NCBI GenBank assembly: GCA_900767465.1 | Contig: CAAGAW010000009.1 | Coordinates: 248,001-312,000, forward strand | Source of the DNA: Clostridia bacterium | Lineage (GTDB): Bacteria > Bacillota > Clostridia > Christensenellales > Pumilibacteraceae | Length of the DNA: 64,000 bases | Direction: 5' to 3' | In this document: one piece after another, positions 16,272 through 24,540 of the stretch | Layout of the letters: each line of letters begins with the position of its first letter | Numbering within the stretch: the stretch's first letter is position 1 | Position numbers and translations under genes: made by a program | The notes under the pieces: generated by a model | The model's database searches: none | Told to the model about the DNA's origin: nothing | Seen by the model: the letters and a program-made list of their open reading frames with translations, nothing else

Positions 16272-16675
16272 CTATGCAATCGTGGTTAAATTGCCGATTT
16301 TAAAATACTGTTACGTCGTCGGCAAAATTTCAATGAAAGAAAAATAACGGATTTCATAAAAACGGATCCGTCGTAAGGTATGGCAACGGGTGAAGGTTGA
16401 AAATTGGCGGTAAGGAACATCGAGCGGAGCATGGTGCGGTCAAAAGGTGAGAGGCGGTGCGATGTTGGCGATGTAACAGAACTTAACACTATTTTCGGAA
16501 ACAGAGAAAAATTTTCATAATAAAGATTTTTTGCTTTGAAAAAAGTCTTTATTATGGTACAATAACTTGTAGCGGGTTTACGGAATGTAAAGCAATGCCG
16601 AGCGAGAGTAACGAGCGAGGGTTGCGTGAGCGGTTAGAAAAAGAAAAGGAACCGTAATTGAATACAGTTCCTAAG
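16272..16675. other. Gene-free stretch with a long AT-rich hairpin and a promoter-like signal
   Basis: No convincing reading frame in about 400 bases. An 11-bp stem CATAATAAAGA/TCTTTATTATG extended by T6/A6 (16516-16556, one bulged G) stands out. TTGAAA with TACAAT at 16-bp spacing starts inside its loop, so a short plus-strand transcript could begin near 16570. It would contain two GAGCGAG repeats and end at the AGGAAC/GTTCCT hairpin (about 16647-16672), but I cannot assign it to an RNA family. Confidence 0.4.
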
Positions 16676-16750
16676 TGGCAGGGGAGACGCGATTCGAACA
16701 CGCAACCTACGGTTTTGGAGACCGCTACTCTACCGTTGAGCCACTCCCCT
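16676..16750 (-). tRNA. tRNA-Trp, anticodon CCA, CCA encoded
   Basis: Read on the minus strand: acceptor AGGGGAG pairs with CTCCCCT, the anticodon loop is CTCCAAA (anticodon CCA), the T loop is TTCGAAT, and the end is GCCA. It is the tRNA for UGG tryptophan codons. Confidence 0.95.
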
Positions 16751-16877
16751 AAGCCTTTACATTATAGTATAAAACGCAGAAATAGTCAATCGAATTTCGA
16801 TCGTTTATGAAAAATTACCGAGCGAAATTCGCGCAAATTTTACATACACCCGCAAAACGGCGGAACGGAGACGCAAA

Positions 16878-17330
16878 ATGAAAAAAGTAGACATATATAC
16901 CGACGGCGCTTGCAGCGGAAATCCGGGAATAGGCGGGTGGTGTGCGATTCTGATTTATAACGGAATCGAAAAGACGATAAGCGGGTTTAACAAGCAAACT
17001 ACAAACAACCGCATGGAAGTTTTTGCCATAATTCAGGGGCTTGCCGCGCTTAAAGAACGTTGCGAAGTGACGATTTACAGCGATTCCGCGTACGCCGTAA
17101 ACGCTATCGAGAACGGTTGGCTCGAATCGTGGAAACGTAACGGTTGGCGCACCGGCGATAATAAAGAGGTAAAAAATATCGACCTCTGGAACGATTTATC
17201 ACTCAGAATGAGCGAGCATAATGTGCGATTCGTTAAAGTAAAGGGACACGCCGACAACGAATACAATAACCTTTGCGACAAAACGGCTCGAGCCGAAATC
17301 GATAAGTGCAGGACGACGTCAGGCACCTGA
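16878..17330 (+). CDS. rnhA: Ribonuclease HI
   Basis: A 150-residue RNase HI, which cleaves RNA in RNA-DNA hybrids. All four acidic catalytic residues are recognisable: Asp in DIYTDGACSGNPG (residue 8), Glu in NNRMEVFAII near residue 47, Asp in IYSDSAYAVN near residue 69, and Asp in the C-terminal GHADNEYNNLCDKTA region, where His also belongs to the site. It starts at ATG 16878; the preceding GGAG lies 10 bases upstream. No clear operon partner. Confidence 0.96.
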   Translation: MKKVDIYTDGACSGNPGIGGWCAILIYNGIEKTISGFNKQTTNNRMEVFAIIQGLAALKERCEVTIYSDSAYAVNAIENGWLESWKRNGWRTGDNKEVKNIDLWNDLSLRMSEHNVRFVKVKGHADNEYNNLCDKTARAEIDKCRTTSGT

Positions 17331-17376
17331 ATTGCAATATCGAATATTCGGGCGGCGGTAAACGTATAATAAACGT

Positions 17377-18291
17377 ATGACGAAACATACGGGCGCGTAC
17401 GTTTCGGTGAAAAGAGCGTGCGCGATAAAAACATCGACGACGATAATATCGCTTGTGAATATAATACTCACTGTTTCGCGGCTCACCTCGCTGAGAGGGT
17501 GGGCGTTTTATTGCATCTTATTGTTTTGTTGCGCGTGTTTCGTTCTGTCCGTGCTTCCGATCGGTGTAAACGGTGCGGTATATAAAACGATAATCGTCTT
17601 ATCGTTATTTACGCTCGTTGCGATCGTGTCGTTTATTTTGCTCGATAATTCAGGCGCGTTGGAACTTTTAACCGACGTCGAGTCGCTTCGTTTGTTTATT
17701 GCGGGGTTTGGAATGTGGGGATACGCGGCGTTGTTCGTCGTAACCGTATTCGAAGTCGTTGTACTTCCGATTCCTGCCGCCGTTACGATTTTGATCGGAA
17801 CGGTTCTGTACGGTCCGATAGCGTCGTTTTTCGTCAGCAGTCTCGGAATGATTGCCGGGTCGTTGATTTGCTATTATATCGGAAAGAGTTTCGGATACGA
17901 AATCGTTTCCTGGATAGCAGGCAAAGACAATGCCGATAGGTATATCGGGATTATAGGGGAAAGGGGCAAAACGCCGTTTTTTGCAATGATGCTGTTGCCT
18001 CTTTTTCCCGACGATCTGCTTTGCATGCTCGCCGGCGTTACCAGAATGTCACAATCTTTCTTCGCGTTTACAATCGCTTTAACAAGACCCGTATCCGTGG
18101 CGTTTTACAGTTTTTTCGGTTCAGGTGAAATAATTCCGTTTTCGGGGTGGGGAATTCCCGTATGGATAGGAGTTTTTGCAGCGGTCGGATCTCTTTTGTA
18201 TTTCGTTAATTTTTACGTTAAACGCAGACTCGTTTCTCGCGATAGCGGCAGAGACGGTAAGAAAAACCGGTTAGATAGCAAAAACGGCTGA
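17377..18291 (+). CDS. VTT (DedA/TVP38-like) family integral membrane protein
   Basis: A 304-residue protein with about eight hydrophobic segments. The VTT/SNARE-associated domain covers roughly residues 100-260: the FEVVVLPIPAAVTILIGTVL re-entrant block, GSLICYYIGKSFGYE, and FAMMLLPLFPDDLLCMLAGV, where the Pro-Asp-Asp motif is typical. Family members are linked to lipid scrambling or transport across the membrane, but the substrate cannot be read. The first 95 residues add membrane segments not usual for minimal members. No strong ribosome site is seen at the ATG (17377). Confidence 0.8.
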   Translation: MTKHTGAYVSVKRACAIKTSTTIISLVNIILTVSRLTSLRGWAFYCILLFCCACFVLSVLPIGVNGAVYKTIIVLSLFTLVAIVSFILLDNSGALELLTDVESLRLFIAGFGMWGYAALFVVTVFEVVVLPIPAAVTILIGTVLYGPIASFFVSSLGMIAGSLICYYIGKSFGYEIVSWIAGKDNADRYIGIIGERGKTPFFAMMLLPLFPDDLLCMLAGVTRMSQSFFAFTIALTRPVSVAFYSFFGSGEIIPFSGWGIPVWIGVFAAVGSLLYFVNFYVKRRLVSRDSGRDGKKNRLDSKNG

Positions 18292-18324
18292 CGCGGAGTC
18301 AACCGTTTACATTCTGTTCGTCGT

Positions 18325-19959
18325 TTATTTAACGGCGAATTTTTTTGATTTGTAAAGCCCGTTGAAGATTATCGCGGCAACCGGAACGTTTGTGGACATG
18401 ACGACGGGAAGAGCGATTGACAACGCGTGATCCGAACTTCCGCCGATCGGCATGCCGGAATACACGTTGAGCGCGTATACGATAAGTATAATCTGCAACA
18501 TTATGATTATGCGGAAAATCAAAGCGGTTTTAAGATTAAACTCAAGTCGTTTACGCTTGTTCGGTTCGTGCAGATACATAGCGGAAGCGACGACCGGGAA
18601 GGACAGTGCGACGAGTATGCATGTTACGTAAAGCGCAACGTCGCTATCCGTTTTTATTTTCAGAAATCCTCTTATTATGACGTACGTGAGTAAAATTTCT
18701 ACCATCATCAGAAGGAACAGCGCTCCGTATTTGTAAAGCATGAGTTTGTTGCGATAGTAGTAGAATTGCTCGTTATATTCTTTGGCAGATTTTGCGTCTG
18801 GAGTACGAATCTTTACCGTTTCGCCGAGTTGCTTTACGTTTTCGGTTATCTTTCCGAACGAGCGTACCATTATTTTTTCTTTGATGGAAATTGCATTTTC
18901 GTCCGTTTTGTCGGCGGTTGAGGCTATTTCTTCTTCACGAGTCGCGTTTTGTTCCGTTTTAACAGGGTCGAAAATTGAGGAAAGTTTCGATTTGTAATCG
19001 TCAAACCCGGCGTCGTTACCGTCTAAAAGTTCAGGGGCGGGTGCGTTGTAACTGTAAAAGGAATCGGTCGGATATTGCGGGGCGGCTTCGCTTTCGGTTT
19101 GCGGTTGTGCGTCGTTTGCAACGTAAGAGGCGAAAGCCGCATTTGCGTCGTACGCGCTGTAATCGGTAGAGTCGAGCGAATAGTTCGCGTTTTCGTTCGG
19201 AATTATGGGTTTGAAATACTCGGTTGCCGACAGATTCGGCGTTTCCCGCGTTTCCCGCGTTTCCCGTTTTTCGCTCGGGACTTCTTCGGCAGCCTTTTGA
19301 GCGTAACCGTTCTTTTGTATTTCGGCAAACATCTCGCGGAACTTTTCGGTGTTAGACACGTCGTCCGCTTTTATGTCGCTGTGGTAGGTTTCGGACGGTT
19401 TATCGGCGTCTGCCGGGAGTTCCCGTTTTTCTTCGGTCGGCTCTGAATGCGGCGTTTCTTCGGCTTTTACTTCTTCCGCGTTTTCGACGACGGGGGAAGC
19501 GATCGCTACGTCAACGTCGGGGACGGCGTCCACGGCGGGTGCGGTCTCGGATCTTACATCGCTTTCGGATCCGGCGGTTTCGTCAGACGGTTTTTCCGCC
19601 GTTTCGGTTCCGGACGTTTTTTCACCGTTTTCCGTGATGAGTTTATCGATCATTTCGCGGGAGAAACGGTACTCGTTCTGATTTTTTTCAAACACGCTTC
19701 TGCCGAGGTCGGTAAGGGTGTAGTATTTGCGCCGTCCGCCGTGCGTTTCTTCACCCCAGTAGAACGATACGAAGCCCATGTTTTCGAGTCTGCGAAGCGA
19801 ACTGTAAAGCGTGGGTTGCTTCAATATGTATTGACCGTTGGTTTGCTCTTCGACGTATTTAATTATTTCGTAACCGTAACGGTCGCTTTCGAAAAGAGAG
19901 CGAAGAACTATTGTGTTTACGCTTCCTCTTATAAGATCGCTGTTGATTTTTTCGGACAT
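18325..19959 (-). CDS. PadR-family regulator fused to an acidic linker and a four-helix membrane domain
   Basis: A 544-residue protein. Residues 1-105 are a PadR winged helix (LRSLFESDRYGYEIIKYVEE, then LKQPTLYSSLRRLENMGFVS and GGRRKYYTLTDLG). Residues about 110-400 are a low-complexity acidic linker rich in Glu, Ala, Pro and Thr, with three RET tandem units from a 9-base repeat (19241-19268). Residues about 425-540 hold four predicted transmembrane segments (for example YGALFLLMMVEILLTYVII and IFRIIIMLQIILIVYAL). PadR proteins are usually soluble and 100-200 residues, so this should be a membrane-tethered DNA-binding protein. Its promoter region holds a palindrome that may be its own operator. 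Confidence 0.82.
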   Translation of the reverse strand: MSEKINSDLIRGSVNTIVLRSLFESDRYGYEIIKYVEEQTNGQYILKQPTLYSSLRRLENMGFVSFYWGEETHGGRRKYYTLTDLGRSVFEKNQNEYRFSREMIDKLITENGEKTSGTETAEKPSDETAGSESDVRSETAPAVDAVPDVDVAIASPVVENAEEVKAEETPHSEPTEEKRELPADADKPSETYHSDIKADDVSNTEKFREMFAEIQKNGYAQKAAEEVPSEKRETRETRETPNLSATEYFKPIIPNENANYSLDSTDYSAYDANAAFASYVANDAQPQTESEAAPQYPTDSFYSYNAPAPELLDGNDAGFDDYKSKLSSIFDPVKTEQNATREEEIASTADKTDENAISIKEKIMVRSFGKITENVKQLGETVKIRTPDAKSAKEYNEQFYYYRNKLMLYKYGALFLLMMVEILLTYVIIRGFLKIKTDSDVALYVTCILVALSFPVVASAMYLHEPNKRKRLEFNLKTALIFRIIIMLQIILIVYALNVYSGMPIGGSSDHALSIALPVVMSTNVPVAAIIFNGLYKSKKFAVK

Positions 19960-19989
19960 TTCATAATACCGCCTGTATAAGGTACTTAT

Positions 19990-20044
19990 ATTCTACTAAA
20001 ACGGAGAACATTTGTCAAACGAATACTATTTCACACATAGTATT
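19990..20044 (-). promoter_or_regulatory. Promoter of the PadR-membrane gene with an upstream 23-bp inverted repeat
   Basis: On the minus strand, TTGACA (20018-20013) and TAGAAT (19995-19990) are spaced by 17 bp. Just upstream is AATACTAT-7-ATAGTATT (20022-20044), perfect 8-base arms, in the size range of PadR operators. Autoregulation is inference. Confidence 0.7.
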
Positions 20045-20077
20045 TTTTAAATTTTTTAATTGCTGCGGTGCAAAAGA

Positions 20078-20106
20078 TTGCCAATTATGTCGAATAGTGT
20101 TAAAAT
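20078..20106 (+). promoter_or_regulatory. Promoter of the peptidase-lipoprotein pair with a 0A-box-like heptamer in the spacer
   Basis: TTGCCA (20078-20083) and TAAAAT (20101-20106) are spaced by 17 bp. The spacer contains TGTCGAA (20088-20094), the consensus Spo0A box. One heptamer can occur by chance. Confidence 0.55.
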
Positions 20107-20139
20107 ATATACAAAAGACTCGTTTTGAGGTGGGCGTTT

Positions 20140-20727
20140 TTGAAATACGAAATCGAGTACAAAAAACGAAGAACTCTTTCCGTCAGAATTTCCGACGGAA
20201 AAGTTTTTGTAAGCGCGCCTCGCGGAATGAGTCGGGATTCGATAGAAACCTTTTTGAATAAAAAGTCGAAATGGATAGAAAAAAACGTAGAAAAACAAAA
20301 AGCCTCGCTGTCGAGATGCGAAGCGTTAAGCGATAATGAAGCGTTGCTTTTCGGCGAAATAATACCTTTACCTCCGGGATATATCGGTAAAAGGCTTGCA
20401 TTCTATCGTTCTGTGTCAGGTTGTCTTGCCGAACGAACCGAATACGTCGCGAAACGGTACGGATTTACGTATTCGGGTCTGAGATTTTCACGCGCGCAGA
20501 CAAGATGGGGATCGTGCAACGGAAAAAACGGTATTACACTTAATCTTGCGTTGCTGGCATTGCCGAAGCGGTTGTCCGATTATGTTATAGTCCACGAACT
20601 GTGTCATACCGAACATCACGACCATTCGCCCGCGTTCTGGAAGCTCGTAGAGGGTATTATTCCCGAGTGCAGAGCGATGAGAAAGGAATTAAAAAACTAC
20701 GCGTACACGCTCGGTTTTTTCAAATGA
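20140..20727 (+). CDS. YgjP-type (DUF45) putative zinc metallopeptidase
   Basis: A 195-residue protein of the YgjP/DUF45 family, related to SprT and minigluzincins. The zinc site HELCHTEHHDHSPAFW is near residue 151, preceded by QTRWGSCNGKNGITLNLAL, which is the family block. The preferred start is TTG 20140, spaced 7 bases after GAGGTG; a TTG at 20125 lacks spacing. Soluble, with no signal peptide. Substrate unknown. Its stop overlaps the ATG of the lipoprotein gene (ATGA), so the two are coupled. Confidence 0.85.
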   Translation: MKYEIEYKKRRTLSVRISDGKVFVSAPRGMSRDSIETFLNKKSKWIEKNVEKQKASLSRCEALSDNEALLFGEIIPLPPGYIGKRLAFYRSVSGCLAERTEYVAKRYGFTYSGLRFSRAQTRWGSCNGKNGITLNLALLALPKRLSDYVIVHELCHTEHHDHSPAFWKLVEGIIPECRAMRKELKNYAYTLGFFK

Positions 20728-22043
20728 AACGGCTAAAAACGACAATCTGCATAGTACTATGCATTATATCTTCCGCTTTGTTCGGTTGTTCGGAAAACGG
20801 CGTACCCGTTATGGATGATTATCGGAAGTTTCTCGAAAACTACAAGAAATACGATAATGACGATATATCGGACGATTCGCGCGTCGACGATGTCGGTAAA
20901 GACGAGCCCGGCGGTAACGAAAGTTTTGTTTTCGACGTAAACGGCTTCGTCCCGGTTGTCGAACAAAAATATGACGATATAGAATTATTTGCCGGTGGAA
21001 CGGCGGTTGCCGTACGTAACGATCGTACGTATATCGTAAAGAACGGCGTTGAGAATCCGGCAGATTTCATTGCGGACGAAAACTTCGGTGAAACAGTATC
21101 GTTTGCGGGCGATTACATAATAGTTGAAAAAGCGGGCAAAATGCACCTTGTCGATTTTACCGGCGCGCCAATTACCGAATTTTACGACGATATCGAAGCA
21201 ATCGGAAATACGGCTTTTTTAAGGAACGGAAGTACGTTTGATATACTGCTAAAAGGCAACAACGTAAAACGCGGCGTTACGGGGAATTACGTTCTGACAA
21301 GCGAAAATTTTTGTAAAAAAACCGATGTCTCAAACACGGTTTACGGCGTTCCGGATCTTGAGCCGATTTATTACGAAGAATTCAAAGTTATCGACGAGCC
21401 GCATAACGGGATCGCTCCGATTAAGTCCGACGATAAAATCGGTTATGCGGATATCGCCGCCGACAAGATCTTAATCAAACCGCGTTACATGTACGCCTCG
21501 CAGTTTTCCGACGGGTACGCGACCGTTCGACCGGACTCATATACCGATTATCCGAAAATAATAGATACGGGTGGCGAGGTTAAATTTGATTTCGGATCGG
21601 ACGCGGAGTTCACAGAAAAATATTCAGCCCGCGACGTAAACGTCTATCCGTGCTACGACGGATATGCAATTTTTTCGGTTGTGTGTAATTCCGTCATCGA
21701 TTACGGATACGTTGATTTGAAACTCGAAACGCCGAAAATAAATTACATTCCGGGTATACCGTATGAAAATCGCGCATTCGGAAGGTATGTCGTTTTAACC
21801 GACTATCTGAAACCGTTTGATCTTTCCGCCGGTTGCAGTCTTGAAGATTTTAAGGCAGATTCGATTATTCCTACGCCCGACGGTTTTATTATAAAAAGAA
21901 ACGATGAGTATTCATTCTGCGATTCGCTTCTCAACGAACTCGCTTACGGTCTTGGTGAAATTACATATTGCGACGGCGTTTATTCAATAAGAGACGACGA
22001 CGTTTTTTATATTTGTACATATAACGACAAAAATCCACATTAA
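20724..22043 (+). CDS. Lipoprotein with WG-type beta repeats
   Basis: A 439-residue protein with a lipoprotein signal peptide (MKRLKTTICIVLCIISSALF then Cys, the lipobox LFGC at residues 19-22), so it is anchored outside the membrane. The mature part has repeating units resembling KWG/WG repeats (GIAPIKSDDKIGYADIAADK, then ILIKPRYMYASQFSDGYATV), which form beta-propeller-like or leucine-rich-like scaffolds; role unknown. The signal peptide region is partly encoded by a copy of the dispersed palindrome (20749-20762). Coupled to the upstream peptidase gene by a 4-base overlap. Confidence 0.8.
   Translation: MKRLKTTICIVLCIISSALFGCSENGVPVMDDYRKFLENYKKYDNDDISDDSRVDDVGKDEPGGNESFVFDVNGFVPVVEQKYDDIELFAGGTAVAVRNDRTYIVKNGVENPADFIADENFGETVSFAGDYIIVEKAGKMHLVDFTGAPITEFYDDIEAIGNTAFLRNGSTFDILLKGNNVKRGVTGNYVLTSENFCKKTDVSNTVYGVPDLEPIYYEEFKVIDEPHNGIAPIKSDDKIGYADIAADKILIKPRYMYASQFSDGYATVRPDSYTDYPKIIDTGGEVKFDFGSDAEFTEKYSARDVNVYPCYDGYAIFSVVCNSVIDYGYVDLKLETPKINYIPGIPYENRAFGRYVVLTDYLKPFDLSAGCSLEDFKADSIIPTPDGFIIKRNDEYSFCDSLLNELAYGLGEITYCDGVYSIRDDDVFYICTYNDKNPH
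20748..20763. repeat. Copy of dispersed palindrome TGCATAGTACTATGCA, inside a signal peptide
   Basis: A perfect 16-base palindrome, in frame as Cys-Ile-Val-Leu-Cys in the lipoprotein leader. Core identical to the copy after sigF. Confidence 0.9.
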
Positions 22044-22089
22044 ACGTTGACGATTTATGTTTATATTTTAAATTGTATGCGGTGCGTCG

Positions 22090-22118
22090 TTGCTTTTTTA
22101 CGGAAAATATGTTATACT
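22090..22118 (+). promoter_or_regulatory. Promoter of the Spo0A-C-like gene pair
   Basis: TTGCTT (22090-22095), 17 bp, TATACT (22113-22118). It lies 30 bases before the ATG at 22149. Confidence 0.65.
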
Positions 22119-22148
22119 TTTCCCGTAATAAATACGCGGAGAAATGTA

Positions 22149-22559
22149 ATGAATATAACTGTATCAATCGAAGGAAAACGCTATTCGATCGATTACGACG
22201 ATGCGTGCGTAGACAGCCTGCTTGACAGGCTCGGCATGGCTGAAGGATATTGTAAGACTTACGTAAAAAAATGCGTGTTGTATTTTTCGACGGGAACGAG
22301 AAGGCTAAGGTCTGTTTACGACGTGATCGCGAGCGAATACGACAGAGGTGTGAGTACGATCGTAACACATATCAGAGCCGGACTCGAACGCGCAAGTAAC
22401 GACGGCAGGCTCGAACGCGTAAACGATCTGTTTCTGGGTGCGGTTTACGATTATTCTTACGGTATGACGAACAAAGAATTTATTGCGGTAGTTTCGTCCT
22501 ATCTGAAAATGAGCGGGAAGATCGGGGTTCGTCTTGCCGACGGAGGTTGTCGTGGATAA
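22149..22559 (+). CDS. Stand-alone Spo0A C-terminal-domain-like DNA-binding protein, copy 1
   Basis: A 136-residue protein without a receiver domain. Its length is covered by a region that aligns with the DNA-binding domain of Spo0A: VDSLLDRLGM (the LLHEIGVP helix), YDVIASEYDRGVSTIVTHIR (the YPDIAKKFNTTASRVERAIRH block with the recognition helix), LERVNDLFLG and MTNKEFIAVVSSYLKM (the PTNSEFIAMVADKLRL block). The Arg of the recognition helix is kept. ATG 22149 is preceded by GGAG. It overlaps copy 2 by 8 bases, so the two are made together. Whether it binds 0A boxes, competes with Spo0A or works elsewhere is unknown. Confidence 0.8.
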   Translation: MNITVSIEGKRYSIDYDDACVDSLLDRLGMAEGYCKTYVKKCVLYFSTGTRRLRSVYDVIASEYDRGVSTIVTHIRAGLERASNDGRLERVNDLFLGAVYDYSYGMTNKEFIAVVSSYLKMSGKIGVRLADGGCRG

Positions 22560-22962
22560 CGATGACACGCAGAGGACGATATATTCGTTATTGTTGACGT
22601 TGGGGTTTCAGCCGACGGTTGACGGGTTCCGCTACATAGAAGAATCAATCGTGTTGTTCAGAAGTTGCCATTTGTCAATGCGGAAATTGTGTGCGACTTT
22701 AGGCGAGATGCACGGAAAGACTATAAAAGCCGTTTCCCGCGATTTGAGCACGGCGATAAAGAAGGCGCATGCGCGCGGTTGGCTTACGCGGTTGAACGAA
22801 TTGATCGGGTTTGAGTTTATTCTCCCGGATGAGCCTGTGCGAATAAAGGGATTTATTGCAGTTATGTCGGATTTTATATCGAATAAAGACTTTATGTCGC
22901 GCGTGCTTATCGAGCGCCTGACCGACATAAAATCGCGAGAGGCTTACGATATAGCGGATTAA
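22552..22962 (+). CDS. Stand-alone Spo0A C-terminal-domain-like DNA-binding protein, copy 2
   Basis: A 136-residue second member, diverged from copy 1. The alignable blocks are LLLTLGFQPTVDGFRYIEES (the LHEIGVPAHIKGYMYLREA block), KAVSRDLSTAIKKAHARGWL (recognition helix and following turn), TRLNELIGFEF, and the C-terminal GFIAVMSDFI. The start is GTG 22552, 5 bases after GGAGG and overlapping the previous stop; an upstream TTG has no site. No receiver domain. It ends 34 bases before the recombinase stop on the other strand. Confidence 0.78.
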   Translation: MDNDDTQRTIYSLLLTLGFQPTVDGFRYIEESIVLFRSCHLSMRKLCATLGEMHGKTIKAVSRDLSTAIKKAHARGWLTRLNELIGFEFILPDEPVRIKGFIAVMSDFISNKDFMSRVLIERLTDIKSREAYDIAD

Positions 22963-22996
22963 ACCGCGGATTCATAAGATAAAGTATGCGGAAAGT

Positions 22997-24061
22997 TTAA
23001 TCTTCGCGTAGTTTTACCGTGTTTGCGGCTTTACGTCGTATTTCGTCGCTGATTGCCGCGTAGTGTTTTTTCGTGGTATTTATGTCTTTATGTCCGAGAA
23101 CGTCCGCAACCACGTAAATGTCCTGCGTTTCGCGGTAAAGAGTAGTGCCGAACGTGCTGCGAAGTTTGTGCGGTGTGATATGCTTTAACGGGGAAACGAT
23201 CGACGTATATTTTTCAACGAGCAGTTGGACCGAGCGTACGGTTATGCGTTTGCCTTGAAGCGATAAAAACAACGCGTTCTCGTCCGAAATTTTCGTTGAA
23301 AAGTCGGTTCCGAGTTTTTTTTGCTCGTCGATCCAGCCGAGATATGAGGTAATCGCCGCGGCAACCTCGTCCGAAAAATACAAAATCGCTTTCGCTCCGC
23401 CTTTACGAACAACCGAAAGCGCGTTCGTCTCGAGGTCTACGTCGTCTTTATCGAGTCCGACAAGTTCGCTGATACGGATTCCGGTTCCTAAAAAAACGGA
23501 CAAGATAGCAACGTCGCGTGTTTTCGTAATATTCTGAAACGCCTTTTGGCGCGGCGTGAGCGCACGTCCGGACTCGGCAACGTCGAGAAGTTCGGCAATT
23601 TCGTTCACTTCGAGAAATCGTATCGGTTTTTCGTGTATTTTGGGCGTTTCGACCTTTTCGGTTATGTTTTCGCTCAATTTTTCGTGTCGATACAGGAATT
23701 TGAAAAAGGTGCGAAGAGAGGATAGTTTGCGTTCTTTCGCTTCTACGCCGCATTTATAATGCTTACCGTCGATATAGTACGAGCCGAGATAATCCAAAAA
23801 AAGTTCGATGTCGTACGCCTTAAGTGCGGCAAGATCGTTTATAGTAACGTCTTTTTCTGTTTTTAAATCGCGAAAATTCTGTTTGATAAGATAATTAAAG
23901 AATATCCGGATATCGCTCACATATCCCAGTCGCGTAAGAGGCGTCGTGCGCAACTGAATCGAAACGGCAAATTCAGTCACGAAATCCGGTAGGCGAGAGC
24001 ATATCTCCCTGATTTTTTCTATATTTTTTGTGTCACGTTCGTTGTAAAAAACATCACTCAT
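22997..24061 (-). CDS. Tyrosine recombinase, XerS-like (single-recombinase Xer type)
   Basis: A 354-residue site-specific recombinase. The N-terminal core-binding domain (about residues 30-150) includes RLGYVSDIRIFFNYLI and LSSLRTFFKFLYRH. The catalytic domain has Arg in LGTGIRISELVGLDKDDVDL, Lys in VRKGGAK, the His and Arg in ITPHKLRSTFG, His in LGHKD and Tyr in KKHYAAI. Length and block order resemble streptococcal XerS (about 356 residues), longer than XerC or XerD (about 300). XerS genes sit beside their dif site, and here dif-like sites lie just upstream of the gene. It could be the chromosome-dimer resolvase, an element integrase, or both. Confidence 0.75.
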   Translation of the reverse strand: MSDVFYNERDTKNIEKIREICSRLPDFVTEFAVSIQLRTTPLTRLGYVSDIRIFFNYLIKQNFRDLKTEKDVTINDLAALKAYDIELFLDYLGSYYIDGKHYKCGVEAKERKLSSLRTFFKFLYRHEKLSENITEKVETPKIHEKPIRFLEVNEIAELLDVAESGRALTPRQKAFQNITKTRDVAILSVFLGTGIRISELVGLDKDDVDLETNALSVVRKGGAKAILYFSDEVAAAITSYLGWIDEQKKLGTDFSTKISDENALFLSLQGKRITVRSVQLLVEKYTSIVSPLKHITPHKLRSTFGTTLYRETQDIYVVADVLGHKDINTTKKHYAAISDEIRRKAANTVKLRED

Positions 24062-24249
24062 ACTCAGATTATACCACGCAAAGCGACAAAAAGCAACCGA
24101 ATAATACGACTTTTGCGAATAGTTTTAACGCGTCTTATCGTGATTAACACCGTTGTTCCCGAGTGTAAAGTAGAAAAGTCGCGCCGAAAAGCATAAAAAT
24201 GAATTTTTGCGCCATTCGTCGTTGTTGGACACATCAAAGGATTACGGTA

Positions 24250-24540
24250 ATTGCGGACGAAGAACTCGAAAAGTACAACGTGATAATAGCGCAACTTCGT
24301 CTGGTCGAAGATCCGGTCGAACAGTACGAACCGATCAACGAAGTTATGACGCGCATAGCCGCAGGAAATCAACGTTACATAACGCGCCGCACGGTTGACG
24401 CGTTTATACGGAATAATCCGGACTTTATGGCAAGTCTCGGCGGCGAAAAAATAACGTCTGGCAGCGAGCCGAAAGAAAACGAAAACACGACAACCGAATT
24501 GTCGTATAATGCGTTTAACACTTCGCAAAAGTATAGTTGA
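24250..24540 (+). pseudogene. Relic of the 3' end of a second rep gene
   Basis: From 24253 the sequence matches the end of the intact rep gene (35488 onward): about 70 codons nearly identical (DEELEKYNVIIAQLRLVEDP and so on), then about 20 codons of diverged tail, then the shared ending FNTSQKYS. Upstream of 24253 the similarity stops abruptly and no start or catalytic part remains. The diverged tail shows it came from a related but different element copy, not from a recent duplication. Confidence 0.88.
24513..24536 (+). repeat. Left attachment-like site: arm plus core of the Xer-like site
   Basis: The arm GTTTAACACTTCGCAAAA (24513-24530) and centre GTATAG (24531-24536) are identical to 35746-35769; the sequence diverges right after the centre plus TT. 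This is what strand exchange in the centre would leave at the left junction of an element. An inverted partial copy (CTTTTGCGAA) lies at 24110-24119, just upstream of the recombinase gene. Confidence 0.7.

Noticed and set aside
16600..16640. GAGCGAG repeats that could be a small palindromic repeat family
   Set aside because: Only two units, partly complementary to neighbouring bases; no further copies noticed in the window.
19241..19268. Three tandem 9-base units (cgtttcccg type), possible repeat array
   Set aside because: They lie in frame in the low-complexity linker of the PadR-membrane gene (Arg-Glu-Thr three times); no spacer structure, so not CRISPR or an iteron array.
24199..24540. 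Open frame of 113 codons with a fresh start ahead of the rep relic
   Set aside because: The first 18 codons are unrelated sequence and lack a ribosome site; only the rep C-terminal end is homologous, so I treat it as a relic rather than a working gene.
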